This document shows, one piece after another, positions 6,574-15,536 of a stretch of 16,061 nt of DNA. The position numbers and the translations under genes were made by a program. The stretch is taken from assembly GCA_964487505.1 (NCBI GenBank), contig CAZARD010000099.1:1-16061 (forward strand), read 5' to 3'. The stretch's first letter is position 1. Every line of letters begins with the position of its first letter. A model generated the notes under the pieces. The model did not search any database and was not told the origin of the DNA. It saw only the letters and a program-made list of their open reading frames with translations. The DNA is from JAFDVJ01 sp964487505 (GTDB lineage: Bacteria > Acidobacteriota > Blastocatellia > Pyrinomonadales > Pyrinomonadaceae).

Positions 6574-9084
6574 ATGAACGAAACGACCTTTGTCGCCCTC
6601 GAATATGACCGGCTCTGCGAACTTGCTTCGCGCTATTCGCAGACCGCGATGGGGCGCGCGCGTTTCGAGGAGTTGATGCCGCACATTTCGCAGCCTGACC
6701 TTGCGCGCGACCTCGAACTTCTCGGCGAGGTGATCGGGATAAATGAGGAAAAGCAGGTCTCCTGGTCCTTCAGCGGGCTCGACGATCCGTCCGAATCGAT
6801 CGCCCTGCTCCGGATCCGCGATTCGGTGCTCGATCCGTTGCGGATGCTCGCGGTGACGCGGGTCTGCAATCAGGCGCTTTTCGCGCGCTCCGCGGTCTCG
6901 CCCGAACGTGAGTTCGCGCCGCGGCTTTGGGAGATTGTCGAGGCGATCCCGTCGTCGCTTCTGCAGACCGTCGCGGCGATCAACAAACGCCTTCTGCCGT
7001 CGGGAGAGATCGACGATTCGGCATCGCCGGAACTCGCCCGGATCCGGCGCGAGCTCAACCAGCAGCGCGGCCGGCTTCAGAAATCGCTCGAATCCGCGAT
7101 CCGTTCGCTCGGGGACGCGATCCAGGATTCGATCGTGACGCAGCGCAACGACCGTTACGTAATCCCGATCAAGGCCGATTTTCGCGGCAAGGTTTCGGGC
7201 GTCGCCCACGGCTATTCGTCGTCGGGCGCGACCGTTTTCGTCGAGCCGCTCGAGGCGATCGAGGCCAACAACGAACTCCAGAATCTGAAAGGCAAGGAGG
7301 AGCGCGAGGTCGCGCGGATAATCCACGTTCTGACGGACGAACTGCGGGATCAACTCCCCGGGATCGAAGCTGCGGCACGCGCCGTCGCGGAACTCGACTT
7401 CGTCAAGGCAAAGGTCGAGTTCGGACGTGCGTTCAATGCGGTCGTGCCGGCGATCTCGAACGACGGCGTCCTGGACCTCGCGGACGCGCGCCACCCGTTG
7501 CTCGAGGAGAACCTTCGCAAAAGCGCCGACCCCGAGATTCAAGATCCACGATTCAAGATTCAAGGGACGTCGACATCCGCGATCGAAAGTCCAAAATCCA
7601 AAATCCAAAATCCAAAATCGCCAGTCGTTCCCGTCTCGTTCCGTCTCGACAAAACGAAAAGCGTGATGATCATTTCCGGCGCCAACGCCGGGGGCAAGAC
7701 CGTCGTCCTGAAGACCGCCGGATTGCTGAGCCTGATGGCGCTTTCGGGACTGCCGGTCCCGGCGCGCGCGGCGACGGTTCCGTTCTATCGTTCGGTACTT
7801 GCGGATATCGGCGATCATCAGTCGCTTTCGGCGAACCTCTCGACCTTCTCGTCGCACATCTCGAACATCGCCGAAATGCTCCGCGCCTGCCGCGCTCCGG
7901 CTCTCGTGCTGCTCGATGAGATCGGCACCGGCACCGATCCCGACGAAGGCTCGGCGCTCGGCGTCGCCGTCGTCGACCGGTTTCGCCGGAGCGTCGGCGC
8001 GCAGGTCATCGCCTCGACGCATTACCGAGGCCTGAAGATGTACGCGGCGAACGACGAGGATGTGGTCAACGCGTCGGTCGAGTTCGACGAGAAGACCCTC
8101 CAGCCGACGTACCGGCTCCTGGTCGGGCTTGCCGGGGCATCGAGCGGGATCGAGATCGCGCGCCGGTTCGGGATCAGCGACGAGGTGATCGCGGCGGCGC
8201 GCGCAAACCTCGATGAATCGGCGCGCGACGCCGAGGGATATCTGCGGCGTCTTTCGAACGAGACCCGTCTCGCCGAGGACCTGCGCGTCGCGCTCGAGGA
8301 AGAGCGCGAAGCGACGGCGACGAAGTATGCGCGGCTCGACATAGATTTCCGGCAAAAGGAAAAGGCGCGGCGCAAGGAATTCGAGGCCGAGCTTGCCCGG
8401 ACGATCGCCGATTTCGAACGGCAATCGAAGGCGTTCATCGAATCGCTCGAGGACAAGGCCCTCAAGAACAGGCTCGAGAAGGAGCGAACCGCCCGAAAGG
8501 CCGAACTTAACCGGGCGGTTTTGGCGAAGATCGGGACGGGGGCGCCGTCAGTTGCCGGCCGTCAGGCGACCTCGGCCGGCACTCCGACCGATGAATCGGA
8601 GCCGGCTGGAAGAGATCCTCTGCCCGTCGCGGTCGGCGCGACGGTAAGGACGGGATTCGGGATCGGCAAGGTCGAAAAGATCAGCGGCGGGATCGCGGAA
8701 GTGCTGGTCGGTTCGATGCGTCTACGCGAACCGGTCTCGAAACTGGCCGCCGTTGAAGCTCCGGCCCCTACGCAGTCGCTCGGCGAGAAGCTGCAAGCGC
8801 AGGCAAGGCATTCGAACGTCAGGCTCGACGCCGGGGACGTTGCAGCCGAACTCAACTTGATCGGCAAGACCACGGCCGACGCCGAATACGAGGTCGACCG
8901 TTTTCTCGACGAATCGTATCTCGCGTCCCTGCCGCGCGTGAGGATAATCCACGGCTTCGGGACCGGCGCGCTCAAGAACTTCGTCCATCATTTCCTGAAG
9001 GGACATCCGCACGTCGCGAAATTCGGTTTCGCGCCCCAGGACCAAGGCGGCAACGGCGCGACGATCGTGGAGTTGAGACAATGA
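6574..9084 (+). CDS. mutS2: Endonuclease MutS2 (MutS-family ATPase with Smr domain)
   Basis: MutS2 proteins act on branched DNA or on stalled/collided ribosomes depending on species; they lack the mismatch-reading domain of MutS1. The product has 836 residues. The N-terminal core and lever helices cover about 1-310. The ATPase has Walker A GANAGGKT (369-376) and Walker B LVLLDEIGTGTDPDEGSALG with D448-E449. A long charged coiled-coil runs about 540-650, followed by a KOW-like segment (VRTGFGIGKVEKISGG). The C-terminal Smr domain shows AAELNLIGKT, VRIIHGFGTGALK and GATIVELR. The usual LDLxG nuclease motif reads LNLIG here. Residues about 320-350, between ARHPLLEENL and the Walker A strand, are an insert encoded by short A-rich DNA repeats and absent from family members I recall. 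The reading frame stays open through it. No clear ribosome binding site precedes the ATG. Confidence 0.95.
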   Translation: MNETTFVALEYDRLCELASRYSQTAMGRARFEELMPHISQPDLARDLELLGEVIGINEEKQVSWSFSGLDDPSESIALLRIRDSVLDPLRMLAVTRVCNQALFARSAVSPEREFAPRLWEIVEAIPSSLLQTVAAINKRLLPSGEIDDSASPELARIRRELNQQRGRLQKSLESAIRSLGDAIQDSIVTQRNDRYVIPIKADFRGKVSGVAHGYSSSGATVFVEPLEAIEANNELQNLKGKEEREVARIIHVLTDELRDQLPGIEAAARAVAELDFVKAKVEFGRAFNAVVPAISNDGVLDLADARHPLLEENLRKSADPEIQDPRFKIQGTSTSAIESPKSKIQNPKSPVVPVSFRLDKTKSVMIISGANAGGKTVVLKTAGLLSLMALSGLPVPARAATVPFYRSVLADIGDHQSLSANLSTFSSHISNIAEMLRACRAPALVLLDEIGTGTDPDEGSALGVAVVDRFRRSVGAQVIASTHYRGLKMYAANDEDVVNASVEFDEKTLQPTYRLLVGLAGASSGIEIARRFGISDEVIAAARANLDESARDAEGYLRRLSNETRLAEDLRVALEEEREATATKYARLDIDFRQKEKARRKEFEAELARTIADFERQSKAFIESLEDKALKNRLEKERTARKAELNRAVLAKIGTGAPSVAGRQATSAGTPTDESEPAGRDPLPVAVGATVRTGFGIGKVEKISGGIAEVLVGSMRLREPVSKLAAVEAPAPTQSLGEKLQAQARHSNVRLDAGDVAAELNLIGKTTADAEYEVDRFLDESYLASLPRVRIIHGFGTGALKNFVHHFLKGHPHVAKFGFAPQDQGGNGATIVELRQ
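7536..7619. repeat. Short A-rich repeats inserted in frame within mutS2
   Basis: Two motif blocks are present. One is AGATTCAAG-like (GATTCAAGATCCACGATTC, then AAGATTCAAG) at 7536-7565, and the other is four copies of the octamer CCAAAATC at 7591-7619, preceded by AAGT. They encode EIQDPRFKIQG and SPKSKIQNPKSP. On the opposite strand the second block reads as the WILDFGFW-type peptide often seen in spurious ORFs from such repeats. Confidence 0.85.
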
Positions 9085-9173
9085 AATTAGAACGAAACCG
9101 GCCCGTGCGGAGAACCGTAATTATCGTGCCGTTTCGCCGCCAGACCGAAAATGACCTGGAACATTCAAATAAT

Positions 9174-9305
9174 CCGAAATTACGCGATAAGATGACCTAA
9201 CCGCTTTTCGACACGGATTGCACGAATTCTCACGTATTTTTCCGCGTATTGTTCGCGAAATTCGTGAAATCCGTGGCAGAATTCTTCAAATGCGTAATCG
9301 GGGAT
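9174..9305 (+). repeat. Fourth copy of the 134-bp palindromic element
   Basis: A single copy lies between mutS2 and dnaG in the same orientation as the array at 43-445. CACGGATT (9212-9219) pairs perfectly with AATCCGTG (9268-9275), whereas copies 2 and 3 have CACCGATT with AATCGGTG, so the change is compensated. The ends ATTACGC and GCGTAAT are fully inverted. It ends about 36 nt before the dnaG start. Confidence 0.9.
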
Positions 9306-9340
9306 AATTCGTTTCCAGTTACACGGCACCCAACGAGTTG

Positions 9341-11182
9341 ATGCGCTACGACCAGATATTCATCGATGACCTTCGCAACCGAGCCGATCTGGTGCGCGTC
9401 ATCGAACCGTACGCGCCGCTCAAGAAAAAGGGCGCGAACTGGATGGCCTGCTGCCCGTTTCACCAGGAGAAGACGCCGTCTTTCTCGGTCAATCCGGCGA
9501 AGGGTTTCTACAAGTGTTTCGGGTGCGGCAAGGGAGGCAACGCGTATACGTTCCTGATGGAAATGGAAGGCCTGAGCTTTCCGGAGGCGATCGAGAGGCT
9601 CGCCGAGATCTCCGGCGTTCCGCTCCCCGAACCGATCGACGACCGCAATTTCGAGGAGAACAAGAAGCGCCGCCAGGAAAAGAAGGCGCTGGCCGAACAG
9701 GTCATCGATCTCAACCGCATCGCGCTCGACTTCTGGCGCAACGAACTCGGCTCGAAGCAGGCCGCCGAAGCGCGCGAATATCTCGAACGCCGCGGACTCG
9801 ATTCTGAGACCGTCGGCACGTTCCAGATCGGCTTCGCGCCCGACCGCTGGGACGCCCTTCTGACCCTCCTCCGAGCGACCGGCGCCGACGACCGCCTGAT
9901 CGAGCAATCGGGTCTTGTCAGCAAAAGCGAAGAAAAGGACCGCGTTTATGACCGCTTCCGGGGGCGCCTGATATTTCCTGTCTTCAGCGTCGACGGCAAC
10001 CCCGTCGCTTTCGGCGCGCGCACCCTCGGCACCGGTGAGCCGAAGTATCTCAACTCGCCGGAAACTCCGGCCTACGTCAAGGGCGACCATCTTTACGGGC
10101 TCAATCAGACGAAGGACGAGATCAGGCGTAAGAAATACGCGATCCTCGTCGAGGGTTACCTCGATTTTCTCGCGTTGTATCAGGCCGGCGTGACGAATGC
10201 GGCAGCGAGCCTCGGAACGGCGTTCACCGAGCATCAGGCGCGGCTCCTCGGAAAATTTGCGCGGAAAGTAGTTGTCAACTATGATGGTGACAAGGCAGGT
10301 GTAAAAGCGGCAAGACGCGCCATTGAGATCCTGTTGGCCGAAGATTTCGAGATCAAAGTTCTCGTTTTACCTGACGGCTCGGACCCTGACGACTTCATTC
10401 GGACCAACGGATACGCGGCATACAAAGAGCAACACGAGAGACGCGCAACCACCTATCTCCAATTCGTTCTGGAAAATGCGGCCGCGGGACGCAACCTCGG
10501 GACGCCGAAGCAAAAGGCCGAAGCGATCGAGGATGTGATGCCCGTGATTTCGGCTATCCGCAATTCGATCCAAAAGCGCGAGTCGTTCGATCAGTCGATG
10601 AACTTCTTCCGCGTCGATGACGGATTGCGGCGCGACCTATGGAAGACCGTCAAACTCGGCGGGCAGTTCGCGCCCGAAACGCTTCGGCGACAGGTCTCGC
10701 GCATCGCGGCGGCAAAGTCTACGATCGCCGAAGAGCGTCTTCTCGAACTTCTGATCTTTGATGACGAACTGCGCGCGCTGATCCTGCCGCAGCTCGAAGA
10801 AACGGACTACGAAATGCTGGCGACCGCGGAGATCTTCCGTGCGCTGCTTGAATTGCAAAACCGCGGTGAGGCGGTTAAACTTGAAAGTTTGCTTGCGTTG
10901 GTCGAGTCCGACGATATCAGGGACGACGTTCTTCCGATGCTTTTCGTGAACGAACCGCCGCGCGAACCGGGCGACGCCATTGACGAGGTCCTGCGCGAGG
11001 CCGAAAATTGTGTCTTTTCACTGCGTTCGATGGCGATCTCGAACAAGATCCTCGAGATCAGTCGCGAGTTGGTCGCGGCCGAACAATCGGGAGATCCGGC
11101 GCGGCTCGCGCAACTGGTCGACGAGCAGATAGGTCTGGCGCGGATGAAACAGGACTTTATGATGCGGATCAGCGCCGGCTGA
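9341..11182 (+). CDS. dnaG: DNA primase DnaG
   Basis: Makes RNA primers for DNA replication at the fork together with the replicative helicase. The 613-residue length is normal. The N-terminal CHC2 zinc finger has C38-P-F-H41 and C59-F-G-C62. The catalytic core includes RFRGRLIFPV (206-215) and the TOPRIM motifs VEGYLD (E271) and NYDGDKAG (D315, D317). The C-terminal 180 residues are the less conserved helicase-interaction region. An ATG at 9341 is preceded directly by an in-frame TTG at 9338; I prefer the ATG. No strong ribosome binding site is seen (only GAG close by). The gene stands just after repeat copy 4 and 77 nt before rpoD, the well-known dnaG-rpoD arrangement; rpsU is not present upstream. 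Confidence 0.97.
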   Translation: MRYDQIFIDDLRNRADLVRVIEPYAPLKKKGANWMACCPFHQEKTPSFSVNPAKGFYKCFGCGKGGNAYTFLMEMEGLSFPEAIERLAEISGVPLPEPIDDRNFEENKKRRQEKKALAEQVIDLNRIALDFWRNELGSKQAAEAREYLERRGLDSETVGTFQIGFAPDRWDALLTLLRATGADDRLIEQSGLVSKSEEKDRVYDRFRGRLIFPVFSVDGNPVAFGARTLGTGEPKYLNSPETPAYVKGDHLYGLNQTKDEIRRKKYAILVEGYLDFLALYQAGVTNAAASLGTAFTEHQARLLGKFARKVVVNYDGDKAGVKAARRAIEILLAEDFEIKVLVLPDGSDPDDFIRTNGYAAYKEQHERRATTYLQFVLENAAAGRNLGTPKQKAEAIEDVMPVISAIRNSIQKRESFDQSMNFFRVDDGLRRDLWKTVKLGGQFAPETLRRQVSRIAAAKSTIAEERLLELLIFDDELRALILPQLEETDYEMLATAEIFRALLELQNRGEAVKLESLLALVESDDIRDDVLPMLFVNEPPREPGDAIDEVLREAENCVFSLRSMAISNKILEISRELVAAEQSGDPARLAQLVDEQIGLARMKQDFMMRISAG

Positions 11183-11259
11183 AACAAAACGGCGCCCGAC
11201 CGCGTTACAAGAATTGCGACAACGGTTCGCCGCTGGCGCTGATCGAAAGTGATTTTGAT

Positions 11260-12759
<1,500 letters not shown>

Positions 12760-12802
12760 GCTCGACTCTCGATTCTCGTTCCACGAATTCGTACTTGAGG
12801 CA

Positions 12803-12845
12803 AATTCCGCGTCCGGTTATAGATCGGACGCGGATTTCTTGTTTG
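12803..12845 (+). terminator. Intrinsic terminator after rpoD
   Basis: CCGCGTCCG (12807-12815) and CGGACGCGG (12825-12833) form a perfect 9-bp GC stem with a 9-nt loop. Flanking AAAT/ATTT can extend it, and a T-rich tail (ATTTCTTGTTT) follows. It is 47 bp after the rpoD stop and ends the dnaG-rpoD unit. Confidence 0.88.
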
Positions 12846-13093
12846 GCGTTATCGTTCGCGCTCCGAAGTTTCCCGGTTACCCGGAAATCGCGGGTTGGAC
12901 CTGATTTGCCGTGATCGGGCGCCCACGAACACGAATCAAGCAAGAAGGATTGATCGTTTCCGCGCGGCGCGAAGAAAGACGGGCAATCGATTTCCCAGGT
13001 GAGATCAAGGCCGCGGAAAACGACGTCCGACAACGCGCGGCTTGAAAAGAAATGAGCCTTGGATTGACCGGAATCGCCCGATCACGCCCAATA

Positions 13094-13125
13094 CAAAAAA
13101 GCGCCGGTCACAAAAACCGGCGCTT
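13094..13125 (-). terminator. Intrinsic terminator for leftward transcription
   Basis: AAGCGCCGGT (13099-13108) is the exact reverse complement of ACCGGCGCTT (13116-13125), with a 7-nt loop. Read leftward the stem is followed by a run of T (complement of AAAAAA at 13095-13100, partly in the stem). It sits 24 bp past the likely original stop (13149-13151) of the broken leftward small gene. Confidence 0.85.
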
Positions 13126-13148
13126 GTTTCGAATCTTGACCGTTAGGG

Positions 13149-13613
13149 TCAATAGTTGTCACGGCCATCGCGGTCGTTTCGCCAGGATCGTTCCGGCGAT
13201 TGTCGTATCGGTTGTATCCCTCGTCATAGCCGCGAATGAATGCGTCCCGAAAGATGCGCTTGTATTCACCTTGGTTACGCGAATTGTGATCCCGTACCTG
13301 TTCGGGACGGCACTCCCGCGCCGTCGATCCCAACGGCACTCAACCCGATCGGGAAGGCGCTTCCGAGCGGTCGATCCCAACGGCACTCAAGACTTTCGGG
13401 AAGGCGCTTCCGAGCCGTCGATCCCATCGCCCGACCGGCCGCTCTGTTGGCATTGTTCCGGCGCCCGTCGCGTGCATCTTCCATTCCCTGGCTCATTCCG
13501 GCGCGGTACGCCTTTTGGATGATATACCTGCTCCGGTTGTAGCGGTCGCCGTCGTAGCGTCCGTTGTTGTTGTCGTACCGGCTGTCGTATCGGTCGACTT
13601 CGTAGAAGCGCAC
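13149..13613 (-). pseudogene. Broken small Arg/Tyr/Gly-rich protein gene
   Basis: Two coding-like pieces in different frames flank a repeat array. The upstream piece (13613 to about 13428) reads VRFYEVDRYDSRYDNNN, then YIIQKAYRAGMSQGMEDARDGRRNNANRAAG. The downstream piece (about 13287 to 13190) reads NSRNQGEYKRIFRDAFIRGYDEGYNRYDNRRND. The repeated AYRxGMxxGxxDA / AFxRGYxEGYxRY pattern is one I associate with small hypothetical proteins of Acidobacteria. The array between them (140 bp) shifts the frame. A second shift is likely near 13185, because a third frame there ends naturally in RNDRDGRDNY-stop at 13151-13149, just before the terminator. The upstream frame is open to a stop at 13697 (residues RYSFDQPERTVPVRFYEV are in frame) but has no start before the GTG at 13613. 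Function unknown. Confidence 0.6.
13288..13427. repeat. 47-bp tandem repeat array inside the broken small gene
   Basis: Two near-identical 47-bp units (13326-13372 and 13373-13419) start GATCCCAACGGCACTCAA and contain GGGAAGGCGCTTCCGAG. They are flanked by a shorter divergent unit (13288-13325, starting GATCCCGTACC) and a partial unit start GATCCCAT at 13420. There are no spacers, so it is not a CRISPR. It interrupts coding sequence on the minus strand. Confidence 0.88.
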
Positions 13614-13776
13614 CGGAACGGTTCGCTCGGGCTGGTCAAACGAATATCGACCTCGAGGAACCGTTTCGGCGTCAACCGCACGATCGAGATGTATTCAAAG
13701 ATGGACGCCCTCGCGAAACTGGCGGGATACGTCGGCGTCAGGTTCCGGGGCCGGTCCGACGAGGAGGCCGTTGAAC

Positions 13777-13910
13777 CGGGATTAAGCGATAGGATGACTT
13801 AACGGCGTTTCGCCACCGATTGCACGAATTCTCACGTATTATTCTGTGTTTTGTTCGTGGAAATTCGTGAAATCCTTGGCAGAGTTCTCCAAATGCGTAA
13901 TCCGGGTTGA
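13777..13910 (+). repeat. Fifth copy of the 134-bp palindromic element
   Basis: The copy starts CCGGGATTAAGCGATAGG and ends GCGTAATCCGGGTTGA; these outer ends are near-perfect inverted repeats of each other, as are the inner arms (CACCGATTGCACGAATT with AATTCGTGAAATCCTTGG, two mismatches). Same orientation as the other four copies. It ends one base before an ATG at 13912. Confidence 0.9.
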
Positions 13911-13911
13911 A

Positions 13912-14052
13912 ATGCTCCGCACGCAGATCTCGACACTCGCTCAGGCGGAAGGCCGGGACTATCTTGAGATGCTGCGAATCGTCCGCGACGAATTTGGCGG
14001 AACGATCAAGCCGATGCTATTGGAACGGCTTCTGGCCGAAGCAACGAAGTGA
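13912..14052 (+). CDS. Possible tiny protein or gene remnant (46 aa)
   Basis: Directly after repeat copy 5 an ATG opens MLRTQISTLAQAEGRDYLEM, continuing LRIVRDEFGGTIKPMLLERLLAEATK. The composition looks like a genuine amphipathic helical protein rather than a shadow. It may be an intact small gene or the 3' end of a longer gene cut by the repeat; the frame stays open upstream into the repeat (to 13846). There is no ribosome binding site apart from the repeat's own end (GGGTTGAA). I do not recognise it. Confidence 0.35.
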   Translation: MLRTQISTLAQAEGRDYLEMLRIVRDEFGGTIKPMLLERLLAEATK

Positions 14053-14183
14053 ACAAGAATCGGTGCCACGGCCTCGGCTTCGATGTCGAGGGCTACGCCG
14101 TTGGTCATAACGATCTTTTGTTTCCCTTTTCCTTCGGATTCTGTTGCAAGCAATGCAAGCGTTGCTCCAAGTATCTTGTTTTG
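14051..14183 (-). pseudogene. Possible coding remnant on minus strand
   Basis: After a TAA at 14186-14184 this minus frame reads QNKILGATLALLATESEG, then KGKQKIVMTNGVALDIEAEA and VAPILVHF. It looks coding in composition but has no start except an internal ATG at 14115, overlaps the tail of the neighbouring leftward frame, and runs antisense into the tiny + ORF. It may be a gene start (MTNGVALDIEAEAV) cut off at about 14050, or the continuation of the next gene after a frameshift. Unrecognised. Confidence 0.25.
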
Positions 14184-14644
14184 TTATGGTTAGCCTGATT
14201 GCATCGAATCGTTTCGCCGTCGTTTTCCGAATCTCTTGCAATCACGTTAACTGCTGCATCAGAACCGTTTGCGTCGTTGATTGCATTGATTGCATCAGAA
14301 TCCGGAGGGACAGCTAGCCTGTACTCCTCAAAAAGTGAAGCGAGCCTCCGCCGGTTGAATTTCAAAGCCCGCTTGTTGCGGATGGCGGAGCCGCGCCTGC
14401 CGACCACGGCGACTTTGAGATCAATATTCGACAGGATCTTGCCGATATACTTTGGGTTGTGCCTTTCCTTCTCGGAAAGCTTCGCGTTCAGGCCCTCGGT
14501 GATCGCCGAGACAGACAGCCGCTCGTCGGGCTTGCCTTCCTGGACTTTAGTGACCAACGAGCGCCCACTACAGCGCATTATTCCAAAAACACCAGCGACC
14601 GCCGTTTCGCTCAAGACAAATCGACCCGGAGTCCTTTTATTCAA
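14105..14644 (-). pseudogene. Fragment resembling the C-terminal region of a phage/plasmid replication helicase-primase
   Basis: The 179-residue open frame has a coherent middle: RLSVSAITEGLNAKLSEKER, then HNPKYIGKILSNIDLKVAVV and GRRGSAIRNKRALKFNRRRL. This recalls the winged-helix tail found at the C-terminus of DUF3631/DUF3987-type mobile-element proteins, followed by a polar tail (DAINAINDANGSDAAVNV). That assignment is from memory of the pattern and is weak. The only start at the upstream end is a TTG right after a stop, with no ribosome binding site, and no ATPase or primase motif precedes it, so it is probably a 5'-truncated remnant. The last 26 residues look out of frame. Base composition is lower in G+C than the core genes to the left, consistent with transfer. 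Confidence 0.45.
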
Positions 14645-14848
14645 TGAGTTTTGCCTTTAATGACAATCGAAACACCCCGAAAAAAGGGCCGGAATTCAAT
14701 GCGTATACGCCGGAATGTTCGGGAAGTTTGGGTAATGGCCGTGAACGCCGGCAACAGCGCCGGACTTGGGAACCGTCAACAGCACCGGATCGAGAAATCG
14801 GCAGCTGGTTCCATCTTGGTTCTCGTCGCAGACACCTTTGCCCGATCG

Positions 14849-15005
14849 CTAATTCAGTGAAGCACTCCGAGGCTTAGGAACCTGCGTGTCAGAGTATTCG
14901 GCGACAAGCTTTCCGGCAGAATGGCCAAAGATCGTGGTCTCGGATGCGCCCTGAGAGTTCCACGTGATCTTCTTGACACGCTTTCCTTCGCCGTCATAAG
15001 TGGTA
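14849..15005 (-). pseudogene. RHS/YD-repeat core fragment
   Basis: The minus frame reads TTYDGEGKRVKKITWNSQG, then ETTIFGHSAGKLVAEYSDTQ, a typical RHS-core repeat (YDGDGxRVKK, then VYDAxGKLVAEYS in intact proteins). It stops at a TAG soon after (VPKPRSASLN-stop), where intact RHS proteins continue with HLGSPR. No start codon or ribosome binding site belongs to it. It lies 3' of the small lipoprotein gene on the same strand. Between it and the next leftward fragment (14645-14848) I see nothing recognisable. Confidence 0.7.
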
Positions 15006-15044
15006 TGAAAAGGAATCGCATATTCAGGGGATGCGGCGAACGGG

Positions 15045-15536
15045 TCAAGGAATTGCGCAACCAATCGCGTAATTGGCATCGCCAAGCCAACCCCAGGAAA
15101 TGGTCACCGTCCGATCACCTTTGCGAAACCGAATCCACTTCGAATTTAGACCTTCGCCGTCCTTTTCGAATTCCCAGCCGTCGCCTTCAAGTCTCGTCCG
15201 AAAGAACCCGACGGCGTCATCCTGCTTGAGATCAGAGACGAAACCGTTCACGATCAGCGGATATGTGTTTCCGATTCGCTTCTGAACTTGCCGGAATTCA
15301 GGAGGCTTCGGAATGGAATCGCATATCTGATCCAGTTCAGTCAGTCGGGGCGAGGCGGCGATTGCGCGCTCCGCATCGCTTGTAAGCTGCTCAGAGGTGG
15401 CGCAACCGAATAGGGAGAGGCATAAAAGAGCAAGCACCGCTGCAAAGCCAAGCCGGCGCGAATTGCGACAATGATTCGATCCGGCGCGTAGGACTGCCCC
15501 GTCGGCAGTATCGTCAATTGCCGGAAATCCGTTCAT
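15045..15536 (-). CDS. Small lipoprotein, candidate immunity-type partner
   Basis: The 163-residue product has a long n-region with RNSRR, a hydrophobic core and a lipobox LFGC (Cys45), so it should be lipid-anchored in a membrane. The mature part (ATSEQLTSDAERAIAASPRL, ..., VSDLKQDDAVGFFRTRLEGD, GWEFEKDGEG) resembles small lipoproteins in which a helix with a FYxxxLxxxGW-type motif precedes a beta hairpin; no family is recognised with certainty. I chose the ATG at 15536 because GGGAGG (15551-15546) lies 9 nt upstream and because it overlaps the previous stop as TGATG, implying coupled translation. Its position directly after a possible RHS-type C-terminal module suggests an immunity role, but that is inference from context only. 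Confidence 0.75.
   Translation of the reverse strand: MNGFPAIDDTADGAVLRAGSNHCRNSRRLGFAAVLALLCLSLFGCATSEQLTSDAERAIAASPRLTELDQICDSIPKPPEFRQVQKRIGNTYPLIVNGFVSDLKQDDAVGFFRTRLEGDGWEFEKDGEGLNSKWIRFRKGDRTVTISWGWLGDANYAIGCAIP

Noticed and set aside
6490..8424. 644-residue minus-strand open frame
   Set aside because: Arg/Asp-rich shadow opposite mutS2 in high-GC DNA; it has no domain and contains the translated octamer repeat (WILDFGFW).
9230..10234. 334-residue minus-strand open frame opposite dnaG
   Set aside because: Antisense shadow of dnaG that also runs into repeat copy 4.
13082..13148. Continuation of the broken small gene to 13082
   Set aside because: That frame reads through the terminator hairpin; another frame gives a natural end (RDGRDNY-stop) before it.
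13288..13427. CRISPR array
   Set aside because: The 47-bp units abut with no unique spacers.
14651..14860. 69-residue plus-strand open frame (WVMAVNAGNSAGLGNRQQHR...)
   Set aside because: No ribosome binding site or recognised motif, and it lies amid gene debris; not enough support to call it a gene.
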